Shown here in pieces: positions 53,462-63,370 of a stretch of 64,000 nucleotides of DNA. Every line of letters starts with the position of its first letter. Position 1 is the first letter of the stretch. Below the pieces are notes generated by a model. It had not been told where the DNA came from. It saw only the letters and a list, made by a program, of their open reading frames with translations, and did no database searches. The stretch covers positions 26,382,951 to 26,446,950 of the forward strand of contig CM020620.1 in NCBI GenBank assembly GCA_009829735.1, given 5' to 3'. The DNA comes from Pyropia yezoensis. Its lineage: Eukaryota; Rhodophyta; Bangiophyceae; Bangiales; Bangiaceae. The translations under genes and the position numbers were made by a program.

Positions 53462-54819
53462 ATGTCGGGCATTTGGGCGAAGTACAACCTGCGGCTGGCG
53501 GAGAAGCCGCTGCAGACCAAGACGCTGACCGTACGTCTCTTTCATCTTTTTCTGGGCCTGTTCCGCGCGGCTGTGGCGATGCTGGCTGAGGTCCTTTCCC
53601 GTCAATGAGTTTGCGGGTTTGAGTGAGCAATGTTGGATGGTACGAGTGGACTCATTTCTCACGTGTGGCTTGTCGATTGCTTTCTCCTGCCTGTGGTGTT
53701 TTTTGTCTTCATCCCTTTGCCCTCTCTCTCTTCCCTTGGCCCTTTTTTCTGGTGTCCATGTTGGCCTCGGTACCAGAGTTTCACTGGGTTCCTGCTAGGC
53801 GACCTGGTCGCCCAAGCCCCTGAGATCTCCTCTGGGGGCAAGTGGGATGCCTGGCGGACAGCCAAGATGGGGTCTTTTGGGGTGCTGCTGCACGGCCCAA
53901 TTGGTCACTACTGGTACGGGTTTCTTGATCGGACGATCATGACCAAGGCGCCCACCTCTGCGTTGGCGGTGGCGTCCAAGACGGCTATTGACCAGATTCT
54001 GTGGGCGCCCATCTTCACGTCGGGCTTCTTTGCGTACATGAAGACGGCGGACGGCAAGGCGTCGGAGATCCCGGAAGAGGTCCAGAGCAAGCTGTGGGAT
54101 ACCATGAAGGTGAACTGGATGACGTGGATTCCTGGTACGTGGCCGTGCGCGCCATGCCCCTGTTTTGTTGTTGTGAGACGGCAGCTGCTGTGGCAATTGG
54201 TCCTTGTCGTAGAGACGTGACGTGCTTTGAGCGAGGTCGCGATGGGCTTGGGAGGGGCTGTCCTGCGTATGGGATTTATGGGCCCGCAGGTACCGTGCTT
54301 GTGGCATGGGCGCCGTTCGTCTTGGCTCTGTTCTGCTTGTTTCTTGCGTGGCCAGCCGCGCCAGGGTACAGAACGATGTTTGGAATCATTTTTCTAACAC
54401 GCTTCCGCCTGATGGTTCACGCCTGCTTCCCATCCGTTTTACTGTCTGGTGTCGGTTCCTGTCGTGCGGAACATCGACCATGTCGTGTTGCTTCTCTTTG
54501 TTCAACAGCCCACATTGTCAACTTTGCGTTCGTGCCGTCTTCGCAGCGCATCCTTTACATCAACACTATCCAGGTATGTTCTTGTGGGCGGTCCATGTTT
54601 GTCGCCTCTGGTTTCCCTTGCACTAGACCGTGTGGCTCGCTCTTCCCGTCTGATGACCAGGGACTGATTGTGTGCCCTGTCTTTCCTTTCGATGATGCGC
54701 TCTGTTCTGCCTGCTGTCCCTGGCACGACCGACCACAGATTGGCTACAACGCCTTCCTTTCGACGCAGCAGGCTAAGGCCAAGCCGGTCGACGCCGGCCT
54801 GGCGTCAATCACCAAGTAG
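53462..54819 (+). CDS. Mpv17/PMP22 family membrane protein, four exons
   Basis: Four exons give a 190-residue protein: 53462-53530, 53777-54134, 54509-54573 and 54739-54819. Each intron has GT...AG ends (246, 374 and 165 bp) and the frames join exactly. Family hallmarks are KYNLRLAEKPLQTKTLT in exon 1, GFLLGDLVAQ, the glycine-rich GPIGHYWYGFLD, DQILWAPIF, a tryptophan-containing VNWMTWIP at the end of exon 2, and NFAFVPSSQRILYIN in exon 3. The family has four membrane helices and sits in the inner mitochondrial or peroxisomal membrane, where it is thought to act as a channel. Length is normal (about 175-200). The start is the only ATG before the conserved Trp-Tyr segment and has a good context (ATCACCATGTC). 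Confidence 0.92.
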
Positions 54820-55394
54820 GCTGCTCTCCGGTCTTCCCTTTTTGTTGTTGCAACCCTCTTGTATCTTGGTCTTGGGGTTCTTCTGTGCGTCCCTTGTGTG
54901 CGGCACGTTTTGATGACCATTGATGGGATGACGGGCGTGAATGCCGCCCTCTCTGATGGGACGACTGGCGCCCAGGCCGTGGGCACGTGCCGATGGGGCC
55001 TAGCCAGGGTACTACGTACTCGCGTCGCGCACCGCGCACATGTTACACGCTGGCTGTTACATATGTGACCGTTCAGCCGTACGCATTGTATGCCCGGAGT
55101 CCTCCGCATCGTCTTCCGCACAATCCCTCATCTCGAGGACCGTATTGGATGTGGACAACCTGTAATGCTGCTATCGCTCTCATGTGATGGCGGCTCGATT
55201 ACTCAGACCAGGCAGCTGTGTAGGGCGAAAAAATGTGCAATGTAGGAAAGAGGGCTGAAAGCAGAGGAGGAACAAAGGGGCAAACGACGAGGTAGTCAAC
55301 GGAACAAAACACGAAGGGAATGGCTTCGGACGAGCACGTATAGTGCAGGCACAACCAGTGACCTCTCACTCCACACGCGAGACTGCGAACCGCT
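54820..55394. other. Intergenic between convergent genes
   Basis: No gene seen. Both neighbours end here. Confidence 0.6.
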
Positions 55395-56948
55395 CTAGAA
55401 GTGAATGGGCTTGCCATAAGCGGCCATGGAGGCCTCCTTCACAGCCTCGCTCAGCGTCGGGTGCGCATGGCTGGTCCGGCCAATGTCCTCAGCGCTCGCC
55501 CCGTACTCCAGCGCAAAAACGCCCTCAGCAATCAGCTCGCCCGCATTGGGGCCGACAATGTGCATGCCGAGCAATTGGTCAGTCTTGGCGTCAGCCAGCA
55601 CCTTGACCATGCCCGACGCAACGTCGCCCTTCACATCGTTGGTGCGTGCACGGGAGTTGGCCATGAAGGGGAAGACGCCCTTGCGGAACTCCACCCCGGC
55701 CTCCACCAGCTGTTCCTCTGTCTTGCCTACCGACGCGACCTCGGGATGCGTGTACACCACCGACGGCACGCAGTTGTAGTCCACATGGGCGGCGGCACCA
55801 CCAGCAATCATCTCAGCGGAGACGAGGCCTTCGTCCTCGGCTTTGTGGGCCAACATCGGCCCCGCAATGATGTCACCAATGGCGTACACACCCTCGGCTG
55901 ACGTGCGGAAGTGCTCGTCCGTCACCACCCGGCCGACCTTGTCCAATTCCACCCCTGCCTCCTCCAAGCCGAGACCCGAGGTGAATGGCCGGCGACCAGT
56001 GGCCACCAGCACCACATCAGCCTCGATGGTCTCCGCCTCCCCACCCGCCGACGGCTCGACGGTCAGGACGACGCCGTCGCCCGACGTGTCAGCGCCAGTG
56101 ACCTTTGTGCTGAGCTTGAAGCCCATCTTTTGCCGCTTCAGGATCTTGTGGAAGGCCGCTGCCGTCTCCGAGTCCATCCCCGTCAAGATACGGTCCAGGT
56201 ACTCCACAACGGTAACCTGGGAGCCGAGGCGGCGCCACACAGAGCCCAGCTCCAGCCCAATGACGCCCCCACCAATGACGACCATCTTCTTGGGGACCTC
56301 CGAGAGCGCAATACCGCCGTCCGAGGTGATGACCTTCTTCTCGTCCACGGTGAGACCGGGCAGGCCAGATGGCACAGAGCCAGTCGCAAGCGTGACGCTC
56401 TTGGTGTCAATGGTCGTCTCCCCCCCGTCGACCAGAGACACCTTGACTTGCCTCCCCTCGCCGCTTCCGCCAGCAACCAGCGAGCCAGTCCCCTTGACGT
56501 ACGTGACCTTGTTTTTCTTAAAGAGGCCCTCAATCCCCTTGGTCAGCCCCGACACCGCCCCATTCTTGTGCTTCATCATTGCAGGCAAGTCGATGCCCAC
56601 GTCCTTCACCACGACCCCGTGGGCAGCAAAGTTGGTACGCGCATCCTCATAGAGGTGCGACGAATGAAGCAGTGCCTTTGATGGGATGCAGCCGACGTTG
56701 AGGCAGGTGCCGCCCAGGGTACCCCGCTTCTCCACGCAGGTGACCTTGAGGCCGAGCTGCGCCGCCTTGATGGCATGCGCATAGCCCCCAGGGCCGCCAC
56801 CAATGACCACCAGGTCCTGCGGCCCAGACGATGTCGTAGATGCCGCCCGGACAAAACGGGTGGCCAGCACCGAGGTCGGCGCCCAGGGGGCGCGTGGCGC
56901 GGCGGGGGCCACGGCCCGCAGCGACCGCAGTGCCGTCACCATAGACAT
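55395..56948 (-). CDS. Dihydrolipoamide dehydrogenase (E3), mitochondrial type
   Basis: An intronless gene of 517 residues from the ATG at 56948 (ACCATGTCTATGG). It reoxidises the lipoyl groups of pyruvate, 2-oxoglutarate and branched-chain dehydrogenase complexes and of the glycine cleavage system, passing electrons to NAD+. Seen are: an N-terminal stretch of about 40 residues rich in Arg, Ala, Ser and without acids (targeting peptide); the FAD fingerprint GGGPGGY near 50; the redox disulfide Cys82-Cys87 in GGTCLNVGCIPSK; the NAD-binding VVIGGGVIGLELG; and the C-terminal HPTLSE with the catalytic His-Glu pair (His496, Glu501). Length matches the family. Motif wording is that of the mitochondrial rather than the plastid form, but location should be tested. 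A longer upstream frame exists but has no better ATG. Confidence 0.96.
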   Translation of the reverse strand: MSMVTALRSLRAVAPAAPRAPWAPTSVLATRFVRAASTTSSGPQDLVVIGGGPGGYAHAIKAAQLGLKVTCVEKRGTLGGTCLNVGCIPSKALLHSSHLYEDARTNFAAHGVVVKDVGIDLPAMMKHKNGAVSGLTKGIEGLFKKNKVTYVKGTGSLVAGGSGEGRQVKVSLVDGGETTIDTKSVTLATGSVPSGLPGLTVDEKKVITSDGGIALSEVPKKMVVIGGGVIGLELGSVWRRLGSQVTVVEYLDRILTGMDSETAAAFHKILKRQKMGFKLSTKVTGADTSGDGVVLTVEPSAGGEAETIEADVVLVATGRRPFTSGLGLEEAGVELDKVGRVVTDEHFRTSAEGVYAIGDIIAGPMLAHKAEDEGLVSAEMIAGGAAAHVDYNCVPSVVYTHPEVASVGKTEEQLVEAGVEFRKGVFPFMANSRARTNDVKGDVASGMVKVLADAKTDQLLGMHIVGPNAGELIAEGVFALEYGASAEDIGRTSHAHPTLSEAVKEASMAAYGKPIHF

Positions 56949-58709
56949 GGTAAAAGGAGGGGGAGGTGAGGGGAGGGGGAGCAAGAACAGAAGTGCAACA
57001 CCAGGGACAGAGTGGAGAACTGGTTGCGCGAAGCGGCCAGCGGATCGAGCCGCAGGACCAAGGCCGGCAGGTGTTGGCAAGTGGAGGGGACGCGACTGGC
57101 AGACGGCAGGCAGGAACAGAGATGATGCAGCCTTGGGGGACCAGGCGGCTGACGTCGATTGGTCAGCGTTGGACTGCAACCGGATCGGCCAAGCTGTGAA
57201 CAGCGCGATGCTGTTCAGTCGAAATCCTGGATATTTTGAAACGCTTTTCGCATGCATTGTACTGTACGATATACAGCTTGGTAAGCCGCTTGTCTGGCGA
57301 ACCTCATGGGGGTCAAGCGGCTTGACTCAAGCCCTACCCACGCCGCTACGCCCGCGATGTGCACATTGGGGGCGCCTCCCCACGCACTCAAGCCACGAAA
57401 AAGGGTTGTACGCGCGTGCCCTGGGCGGTCAGCACCGTCTGCTTCAGCCCATGGTTGCTAGAGGAAAGGAGCTGGTGCAGGTGGGGTTTTTGTAGAGCCC
57501 CGTGCGACGGTGAGGCGAGCACGCAGACTCCACGGAGGGGGTACCGGTGGCTGCACCGCCCGCACGGGCGCATCCAGAGGTCCCCCCCCCCCCCCCTCCC
57601 CCGCAGAGTTAGTGAGTGCAGCTGAGGCACCCACCGGGTGGGAGCCGGGACTGTTCGTGAGTGCAACTGAGGCGCCCACCGGATGGGAGCCGGGACGACG
57701 CACCCACTCAGTGGAAGCCGGGACCACGACGGGAGAGGGACGGCAGCACTGTGGGGAGGGCGCGGGTGAGGGACGACTGCGCAGCGAGACACGCTTGGGG
57801 GCGCGGGGGACTGCGGTCCGAGCGGTGCCCAGGCTGCAAGTAGGACAATCCCTGTGGGCTAGCCAAGGGGGAGAGGAGAGGTAGACCGTTTACCGAGTGT
57901 CCTCACACAACACCAGGCTCCCGTGGTGGACACCACGGGTGTGTCGGTTCCTACATTTAGCACGCAGGCACCCCACGCCCGCCGCGCCAGTATCCGTCCC
58001 TATCTCCACCACGCCAACGTAGCAAGGCTAGGAGGTTGAGGCGCAAGCCGCGCCCATCCCCCCTCCCTCACCAGCCCAGCCGGCAGATGCGCTGGCCGTG
58101 GCGCCGTCCCCCAACACTCCATCACGAAGGTCGTTCTCTAACACCCCGGGCGCTGTGGTGGACCATTCACACCTGGGGTAGCTCCGCAGCTCCAGCCGGG
58201 CGGGGCTGTTTCCCCCGTGGGCAACCGCGTGCCCTGGGTCAACAACGGACAGGGGCGTGAAGAGAATTTTTCGACCACGGAGGACAGAACGACGACCAGC
58301 CACGCAATCACTTGCACCCTCCCCCCCCAAGGCATCATACATATGTACGCTCAGCTTCCGGAAGCGCACAGAGCAGCACAGCACGTACGAAGTTTTGTGA
58401 AGCGCTGCGAATGACTCACCATCGGAACGCTTCATGGGAGGGGGGCGGGGCTCAGCCTGATGGACTGGGTGCGGCTGGGTGGCACCTAAAGCTTTACGAC
58501 TGGCCCTCGCGACTGTCCATTGCCGTGAGCCGCCCTCACCACGCCACACAAACTGTTTGTCTATCCGGAGGGCACTCACGACGGCCCGCACGTGAAGCCT
58601 TGAGCAGGTCTATGTAAACCATGCGCCACCACCGGGAACCAGTCAAGGTAGCAACCCGTGGACAAAGAAAGTGCACAATTCATTCCCATCAGCCCCAGAT
58701 AATACGCCC
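56949..58709. other. Intergenic, with short repeats
   Basis: No gene is called. A C-run lies near 57580-57600. A 46-bp unit with GAGTGCAGCTGAGG... and GGGTGGGAGCCGGGAC is repeated twice (about 57607-57700), and a third copy is partial. Confidence 0.5.
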
Positions 58710-59363
58710 TCACTTGGCGGCCGTCTCCAGCGCCTTGATGGACTCTTTCACATGGCTGGAAATGTCGAGCTGACTGTTGATGGTCTTAACAACGATGCCC
58801 TGCGCGTCAATCACGTATGTCACGCGTCCAGGCAGGATGCCAAACGTGGAAGGCACGCCGTACAGCTTCCGCAGAGACCCGTCCGCATCGCTCACCAGCT
58901 TGAACGTGAGCTTCATGGACTCCTTAAACTCGGCCTGGCGGTCATCCCCACTAATGCCAATGACTTCCGCGTCCAGGCGGGCGAGGTCGTCTGCCGCGCT
59001 TTGAAACGCCGCCGCCTGTTTGGTACAGCCCGGCGTGAAGGACTTGGGGAAAAAGTAGAGCACCACGGGCCGGCCGGGCGTGAGGGAGGACAGCGCAAAG
59101 GTCGTGCCACCCGAATCGGTGGCGGTAAAATCGGGGGCCTTGTCGCCGGCAGAGACCGCCGCTGCCGAGGTGGTGGTAACGCGCCGCGCCCCGCCAACGG
59201 GGCGGCCCGCAGACGGGGACGGCTGCCGCAGGGCTCCGCGGCCGCCGGGAGCAGCGGCGGCAGCGAGGCCAGCGCCAAGCGGAGGCACCCGCATCACCGA
59301 CCGGGTGAGGAGGACCGCATTGCGGCGGGAGGTCGACGCCACAGCGGGGATGAAGGCCGCCAT
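58710..59363 (-). CDS. PrxQ/BCP-type peroxiredoxin, single-cysteine
   Basis: 217 residues from the ATG at 59363; an in-frame ATG at 59438 would add 25 residues (242 in all). Peroxiredoxin Q reduces hydrogen peroxide and organic peroxides, in algae and plants usually in the plastid. The first 70 residues are rich in Ala, Arg, Ser and Pro and look like a transit peptide. The thioredoxin-like domain has GDKAPDFTATDSGG, VVLYFFPKSFTPGCT with peroxidatic Cys113, EVIGISGDD and GRVTYVID. In most PrxQ proteins a resolving Cys stands five residues later; here it is Ala118, and the mature part has no other Cys. It would therefore need an outside thiol. Confidence 0.93.
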   Translation of the reverse strand: MAAFIPAVASTSRRNAVLLTRSVMRVPPLGAGLAAAAAPGGRGALRQPSPSAGRPVGGARRVTTTSAAAVSAGDKAPDFTATDSGGTTFALSSLTPGRPVVLYFFPKSFTPGCTKQAAAFQSAADDLARLDAEVIGISGDDRQAEFKESMKLTFKLVSDADGSLRKLYGVPSTFGILPGRVTYVIDAQGIVVKTINSQLDISSHVKESIKALETAAK

Positions 59364-60498
59364 AGGGGATGAAAACAGACGAAGCTGAGAGGGCCTGGTG
59401 GGGGTCAGGAAGGTGTTGGACGGGAGGGGGAGCTGCAAGCGAGGGAGGTCGTGGAGGGGGATCGAGACATTGAAGCAGTGGCCTCATTAGGGCTCAATTG
59501 ATCCGCACAATAAACATACAAGAGTTTCATTATTGACGGCAAAACACTGTCTAGCCATGATTTCGCTCCCCAGAGGCGGAGTCTGGCCGCGGCCATGCGT
59601 CTTCTCTCTCAGAGCACAGCTACCGTCGTGAATCCCATTCGCAATATGGCAACGTGGCACATAATTGTGCGTGAAAATGACTTCAAACGGCATCAAATCT
59701 CTGTTCTGGAGCTTGCAAGTATTGCAGAGGGTCACATAGTGGTGCGAACGAGCCCATCTCGTTGTTTCCGGATCAGATTCAACACAACCCATTTGGAGTA
59801 ACTCCTCCCGGTTTTCGTCCCTGGTTGGGGCACGGATGGGGAATGGGAATGGGCATACCTCATTCTTGTCGGAAATGGGGTGACCCCATCCCCATTCCCC
59901 ACTCTCGCACGCTGGTTAGGGCTCGACAACGTGTCCGATCGTGATCGTACAGGCAATTTGGGCAATATCATTCTAGCGTGGCACGATCGTTGACGACCGC
60001 TACTCGATCGCTGGCGAATCTGGCTCTTGCAGAGTACGTGGAAGGGGGGGGATGTGGTGTGCCAGGTGTCGCGGGGCCGCTGGGTCGACCGCGTCCGGCG
60101 GGCAGCCCCCGTAACCCGCCTCCATGAGGCCACTCCACTGCCCGCTGCTGCAGGGCCGCTCGCGTGGAGGGCAGGGCGCCTACGTGGGGCGCCGATATTG
60201 TGGGACGGTCGGTTGCGTTCTGGCCCCCTCCTCGGCGGGCGGGGGACACAACGTGTTCTGATTGGCCGTGAGGCATACAGTTGGCGGGAGGGCGGGGGGG
60301 GGACTGCGAGACGCCAATACAGGGGGCGCGGGAGTCGACTATAATATTGGTCGAGCGGACCGGTCGCGGGCGGGGTGCAGCAGACACTAATACGGTGGGG
60401 GCGGGGTGGGGGCCTGTCGACGTGACCACCGTCCCCACAACCGCCACCGTCGTCTCGACCGTCTCTCTCCCGCGCCACTTTTTTTCTATCCCCGCATC
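59364..60498. other. Intergenic, with a palindrome
   Basis: No gene is called. ATGGGGTGACCCCAT at 59875-59889 is a near-perfect palindrome, flanked by GGGGAATGGGAATGGG on the left and CCCCATTCCCC on the right, which could pair imperfectly. It may mark an end of the Harbinger-type element, but no terminal repeat was proved. Confidence 0.4.
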
Positions 60499-60975
60499 AT
60501 GGCCGAGCAGGACCCGCTGGCCCGGGACGCTGAGGCTGTGCTGGCGGACTCGGAGGACATGGACGTGGCAGAAGCTGTTGCTGCACATATGACCGTTCTG
60601 CACCACTGGCGGGTGCGCAAGCGTGGTGCCCTAGTTGGTGGCATCCGTCTCTTTCGTGGACGTGTCGTGGCGCGTCGGCCTACTAAGCTGCGGAACTTTG
60701 GGAAGGGGTTGCGTGGGATTCTGATCGATTACGTTGGGGTGTCTGGAAACCCGCCGGTGTACGACGAGGATGACTTTAAGCCTCGCTTTCGGGTGCCGCG
60801 CAGTGTGCTTGTGCGTGTATACCAGGTGTAGCATCCCTGACCCCGACTTGGCGCCGACCCGGGACTACAACCAGAGGGCACCAGGTGCCAGAACACGCCC
60901 GCCGTGTGGTGATGGTTGGCGGCCGTGGCCCGTGCCCGGCACTGGGATGCGGTGGACTACGCTATCCACACGTGA
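60499..60975 (+). pseudogene. Harbinger-type transposase, N-terminal fragment
   Basis: An ATG in good context (CATCATGGCC) starts an acidic N-terminus, then WRVRKRGALVGGIRLFRGR and DDFKPRFRVPRSVLVRVYQ, the pattern found near the start of PIF/Harbinger DDE transposases (FRxRFRMxRxxFxRI). The frame stops at 60829. A second frame goes on with PDPDLAPTRDYNQRAPGA, and the first again with WLAAVARARHWDAVDYAIHT near 60915-60972, where the family has a similar 'AAxRxLAxG...DAVD' segment. The catalytic Asp and Glu would lie further right, but element 3 takes over. The gene is broken by frameshifts and truncation. Confidence 0.55.
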
Positions 60976-61069
60976 GAGAGGGATTTCTGATAGGTTTTTG
61001 CATACTTGTGAGGGACTTGATTTGAGAGAATTTGAGTGTGAGATTAGTGAGTGGGAATAGAATTAGTAG

Positions 61070-61397
61070 TGATAGTGGCCCCCGACCTGACGAGGTTAGA
61101 CTCGGATCGGGGCCACTCGGGGTTATGGGGGGGCTACCTGGCCAACGTGCCGAGGCTCCCCCAGATGCACGTTAAGAGGGACAGCGAGGCGCCCTTGGCC
61201 CGCGCCCTCAGGAAAAGGACAACTGCGCGTTTGCTTTCCTCTTCCCCGTGTGCACTACCGTGCGTATCTGTTTGCTCTGCGAGCAGGCACGTGAGGCAAC
61301 AGGCATACCATTCTCGTAGTTCCCCTTTCTGTGTTACCTGTCCCTTTCCCCCGAGGGATATTGACACGTGTCTAAGAGGATCGAGTTTTATACCACA
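61070..61397 (+). repeat. 5' LTR of Ty3/gypsy element 3 (start uncertain)
   Basis: The right end is fixed by the primer binding site at 61402 and ends ACCACA, like the CCACA end of element 2. The left end is uncertain: TGATAGTGGCCCCCGACC at 61070 is my choice because the Harbinger relic seems to reach 60975. TGTGGT at 60905, which pairs with ACCACA, is an alternative. The 3' LTR is outside the window. Confidence 0.5.
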
Positions 61398-61401
61398 TAT
61401 T

Positions 61402-61419
61402 TGGTGGAGCAGCAGGGGA
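61402..61419 (+). promoter_or_regulatory. Primer binding site of element 3
   Basis: TGGTGGAGCAGCAGGGGA, identical to the site in element 2, lies just after the LTR. Confidence 0.75.
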
Positions 61420-61609
61420 TGATTGGGGTGTTTGAGAAGAGACATTTGGGAGCAGCGGTTGGGTTGTTCCTGTTCTGTCTTTTTCTGTGGTTTGGGAATT
61501 ATTTGCACCCGTTCACGGGAATCCCATTCCTGGCTCTCCAACCCCTCTCTTGTGGTCTGGCGATCTTTGGACACGCAGGCAACTGGACTGTGGCTGTCAA
61601 GAGACCAAC

Positions 61610-63370
61610 ATGGCTACCCTCCCTGGCACGACGGTGCCCGAAGGGGTAGACCCCGCGTCCCTTGACGCATCCCTGGTCACCGCGGGGGACGGTGCCCAAC
61701 CCGGCGTTCTCCCTACGGGTGAAGCAGACCTGGGCGTGACATCCGGTAGCGGACTGGAGTCCACAGGCGGCCAAGTACCACCTGCTCCCGTTCCTCCGGC
61801 TGTTCCTCCTGTGGGAGCCACCCCGGGGTCAACGGCGTTTGAGTCCGCTCGCAGCAGACGTCTCCCTCCTGTCGGTTCTACTCCTCAACCTCCAGGGATA
61901 GCCCCTGGTGTGTTTACTCCTGGACCCACACATGGCAGCTGGGTGTATACACCTCTTCCTGTGGGCACTAGCGATGCCAGAGGCACCGTTGTGACTGGTT
62001 CTACGGGTCTCCCTGAGACCTCGACTCCTGGGACCGGCCAAGCTTTTCCTCCCCTTGCATCCTATGGAGCGCGGAGCTCCAAGACCGGTAACCGGAGCAG
62101 CCGTAGGCGTCGGCGTCGTCGCCGTCGCTCTAGCACCAGCGAGACCAGTTCCTCCAGCTCTGAGGAGGGATATGATTGGGATGCATCTCCCGGTCCCACC
62201 CGGCGCAGGCTAGTCGAGTTTGACTTCCCTGCCCACCAAGTGGGAGATGCCACCCTGAACAAGGTCACGTATTGGGGTAACTACCGGCTGGAGAACCAAG
62301 ACCAAGGTTACACCCGGAAGATGGCCAAGAAGATGGCGTCCCTGAACCGGCGAATGCAGCCGAGCTTCGGGGGACATCCTAAGTTTTCCGGGAAGAGACC
62401 GGCGCTTATCTTTGCCTTCCTGCGCCGGTTTGTCAAGGCATGCAATGACAACGATGTGTCCGAGGGCAAGGCTCTCTACCTCCTGGTTAACTTCATGACC
62501 GGAGAAGCGGAACAGCGATTTGCACAGGTTCTACCAGACTCTGCCGGACACGTTGTCGGACGTACCGTCGCGAGTTATCCGGAGGCGGTCAACTGGCTCC
62601 TGTCCAACTACGCTGACGCGGACTCTCTGCGTAAAGCAGTCGGCAGGCTGAACCGGGCAACCATGGAAAGACAAGAGACTCCAGAGGCGTTCGCCCGTCG
62701 TGTCCGGGAGATGAGCGATGCTTGTGGCAACGTTTACCCTGAGGACAGGCTCAAGATGATCTTCTCGGAAGGGCTTCCTGAATATCTTCAAGTGGATGCG
62801 GAGAACTACAACCAGGAACATCAAGAACATACCTTCCAGCAGTTGATGGCCTACACCCAGGGCAAGTACCGGCAAGCCAGGGCCCTCCAAGCTCCCATGG
62901 TATCAACTCCCAAGCCGTTGTCGCGAGTTCGTTCCGGACCCGACAAGTATAAGGGAGGTGATAGCCCTGTACCGGTACTCGCAGTTGGCGAGGCCTCACC
63001 CGTGGGGTCAGGGGACAAGTGGGGCGGCTTCATTTCTAAGGAGCAACCATCCCTGGTCGCCCCCAAGCAAGTCAAGAACCAGCGGTTCCGGTCTTGTTGG
63101 CTGTGCCAGAAGGAGGATCACATGTCCTACCAGTGCCCGACCATTCCCAAGGACCTCCAGGAGAAACTCAAGCGTCAAGGACTGGTGTTTGCAAAGGCGG
63201 TCAACTGGGCTGACCGGCGAGCACCCTCCAAGATGGACCAGGCACAGGTACACGCAATCCGAGTGGCAACCTTACAGAGCATCACGGAGGCTCTGGCAAG
63301 GGAAGCTCCTACGGACTTTGACCTGGAGACCGAAACCTCTAAGGACTCCTCGGACCCGGGAAAAGAGTAG
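61610..63370 (+). CDS. gag: Ty3/gypsy element 3 Gag
   Basis: An intact Gag of 586 residues starting at the ATG at 61610 (AACATGGCT, same context as element 2); in-frame codons upstream to 61487 lack a good start. The first 165 residues are Pro/Ser/Thr/Gly-rich, followed by a basic Arg run (SSRRRRRRRRRRSS) and an acidic Ser-rich run. The capsid-like domain (about residues 210-430) has FAFLRRFVKACNDND, SYPEAVNWLLSNYAD, FARRVREMSDACGNVY and LKMIFSEGLPEYLQ. A zinc knuckle C-WL-C-QKED-H-MSYQ-C follows near residue 497. Gag forms the particle that holds element RNA. It ends at TAG directly after a slippery heptamer. Confidence 0.93.
   Translation: MATLPGTTVPEGVDPASLDASLVTAGDGAQPGVLPTGEADLGVTSGSGLESTGGQVPPAPVPPAVPPVGATPGSTAFESARSRRLPPVGSTPQPPGIAPGVFTPGPTHGSWVYTPLPVGTSDARGTVVTGSTGLPETSTPGTGQAFPPLASYGARSSKTGNRSSRRRRRRRRRSSTSETSSSSSEEGYDWDASPGPTRRRLVEFDFPAHQVGDATLNKVTYWGNYRLENQDQGYTRKMAKKMASLNRRMQPSFGGHPKFSGKRPALIFAFLRRFVKACNDNDVSEGKALYLLVNFMTGEAEQRFAQVLPDSAGHVVGRTVASYPEAVNWLLSNYADADSLRKAVGRLNRATMERQETPEAFARRVREMSDACGNVYPEDRLKMIFSEGLPEYLQVDAENYNQEHQEHTFQQLMAYTQGKYRQARALQAPMVSTPKPLSRVRSGPDKYKGGDSPVPVLAVGEASPVGSGDKWGGFISKEQPSLVAPKQVKNQRFRSCWLCQKEDHMSYQCPTIPKDLQEKLKRQGLVFAKAVNWADRRAPSKMDQAQVHAIRVATLQSITEALAREAPTDFDLETETSKDSSDPGKE
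63358..63364 (+). promoter_or_regulatory. Candidate -1 frameshift site, element 3
   Basis: The heptamer GGGAAAA is read G GGA AAA in the gag frame, then GAG and TAG. Pol follows in the -1 frame. No strong hairpin is evident within 10 bases; a weak CAGG/CCTG pair lies near 63412-63428. Confidence 0.6.

Noticed and set aside
56803-57495. Plus-strand ORF of 230 codons
   Set aside because: Its first part is antisense to the dihydrolipoamide dehydrogenase targeting peptide and the rest has no motif.
60827-61397. 5' LTR of element 3 starting at TGTAGCA (60827)
   Set aside because: The start matches element 1, but transposase-like sequence seems to continue to about 60975 and the other end (ACCACA) does not pair with it.
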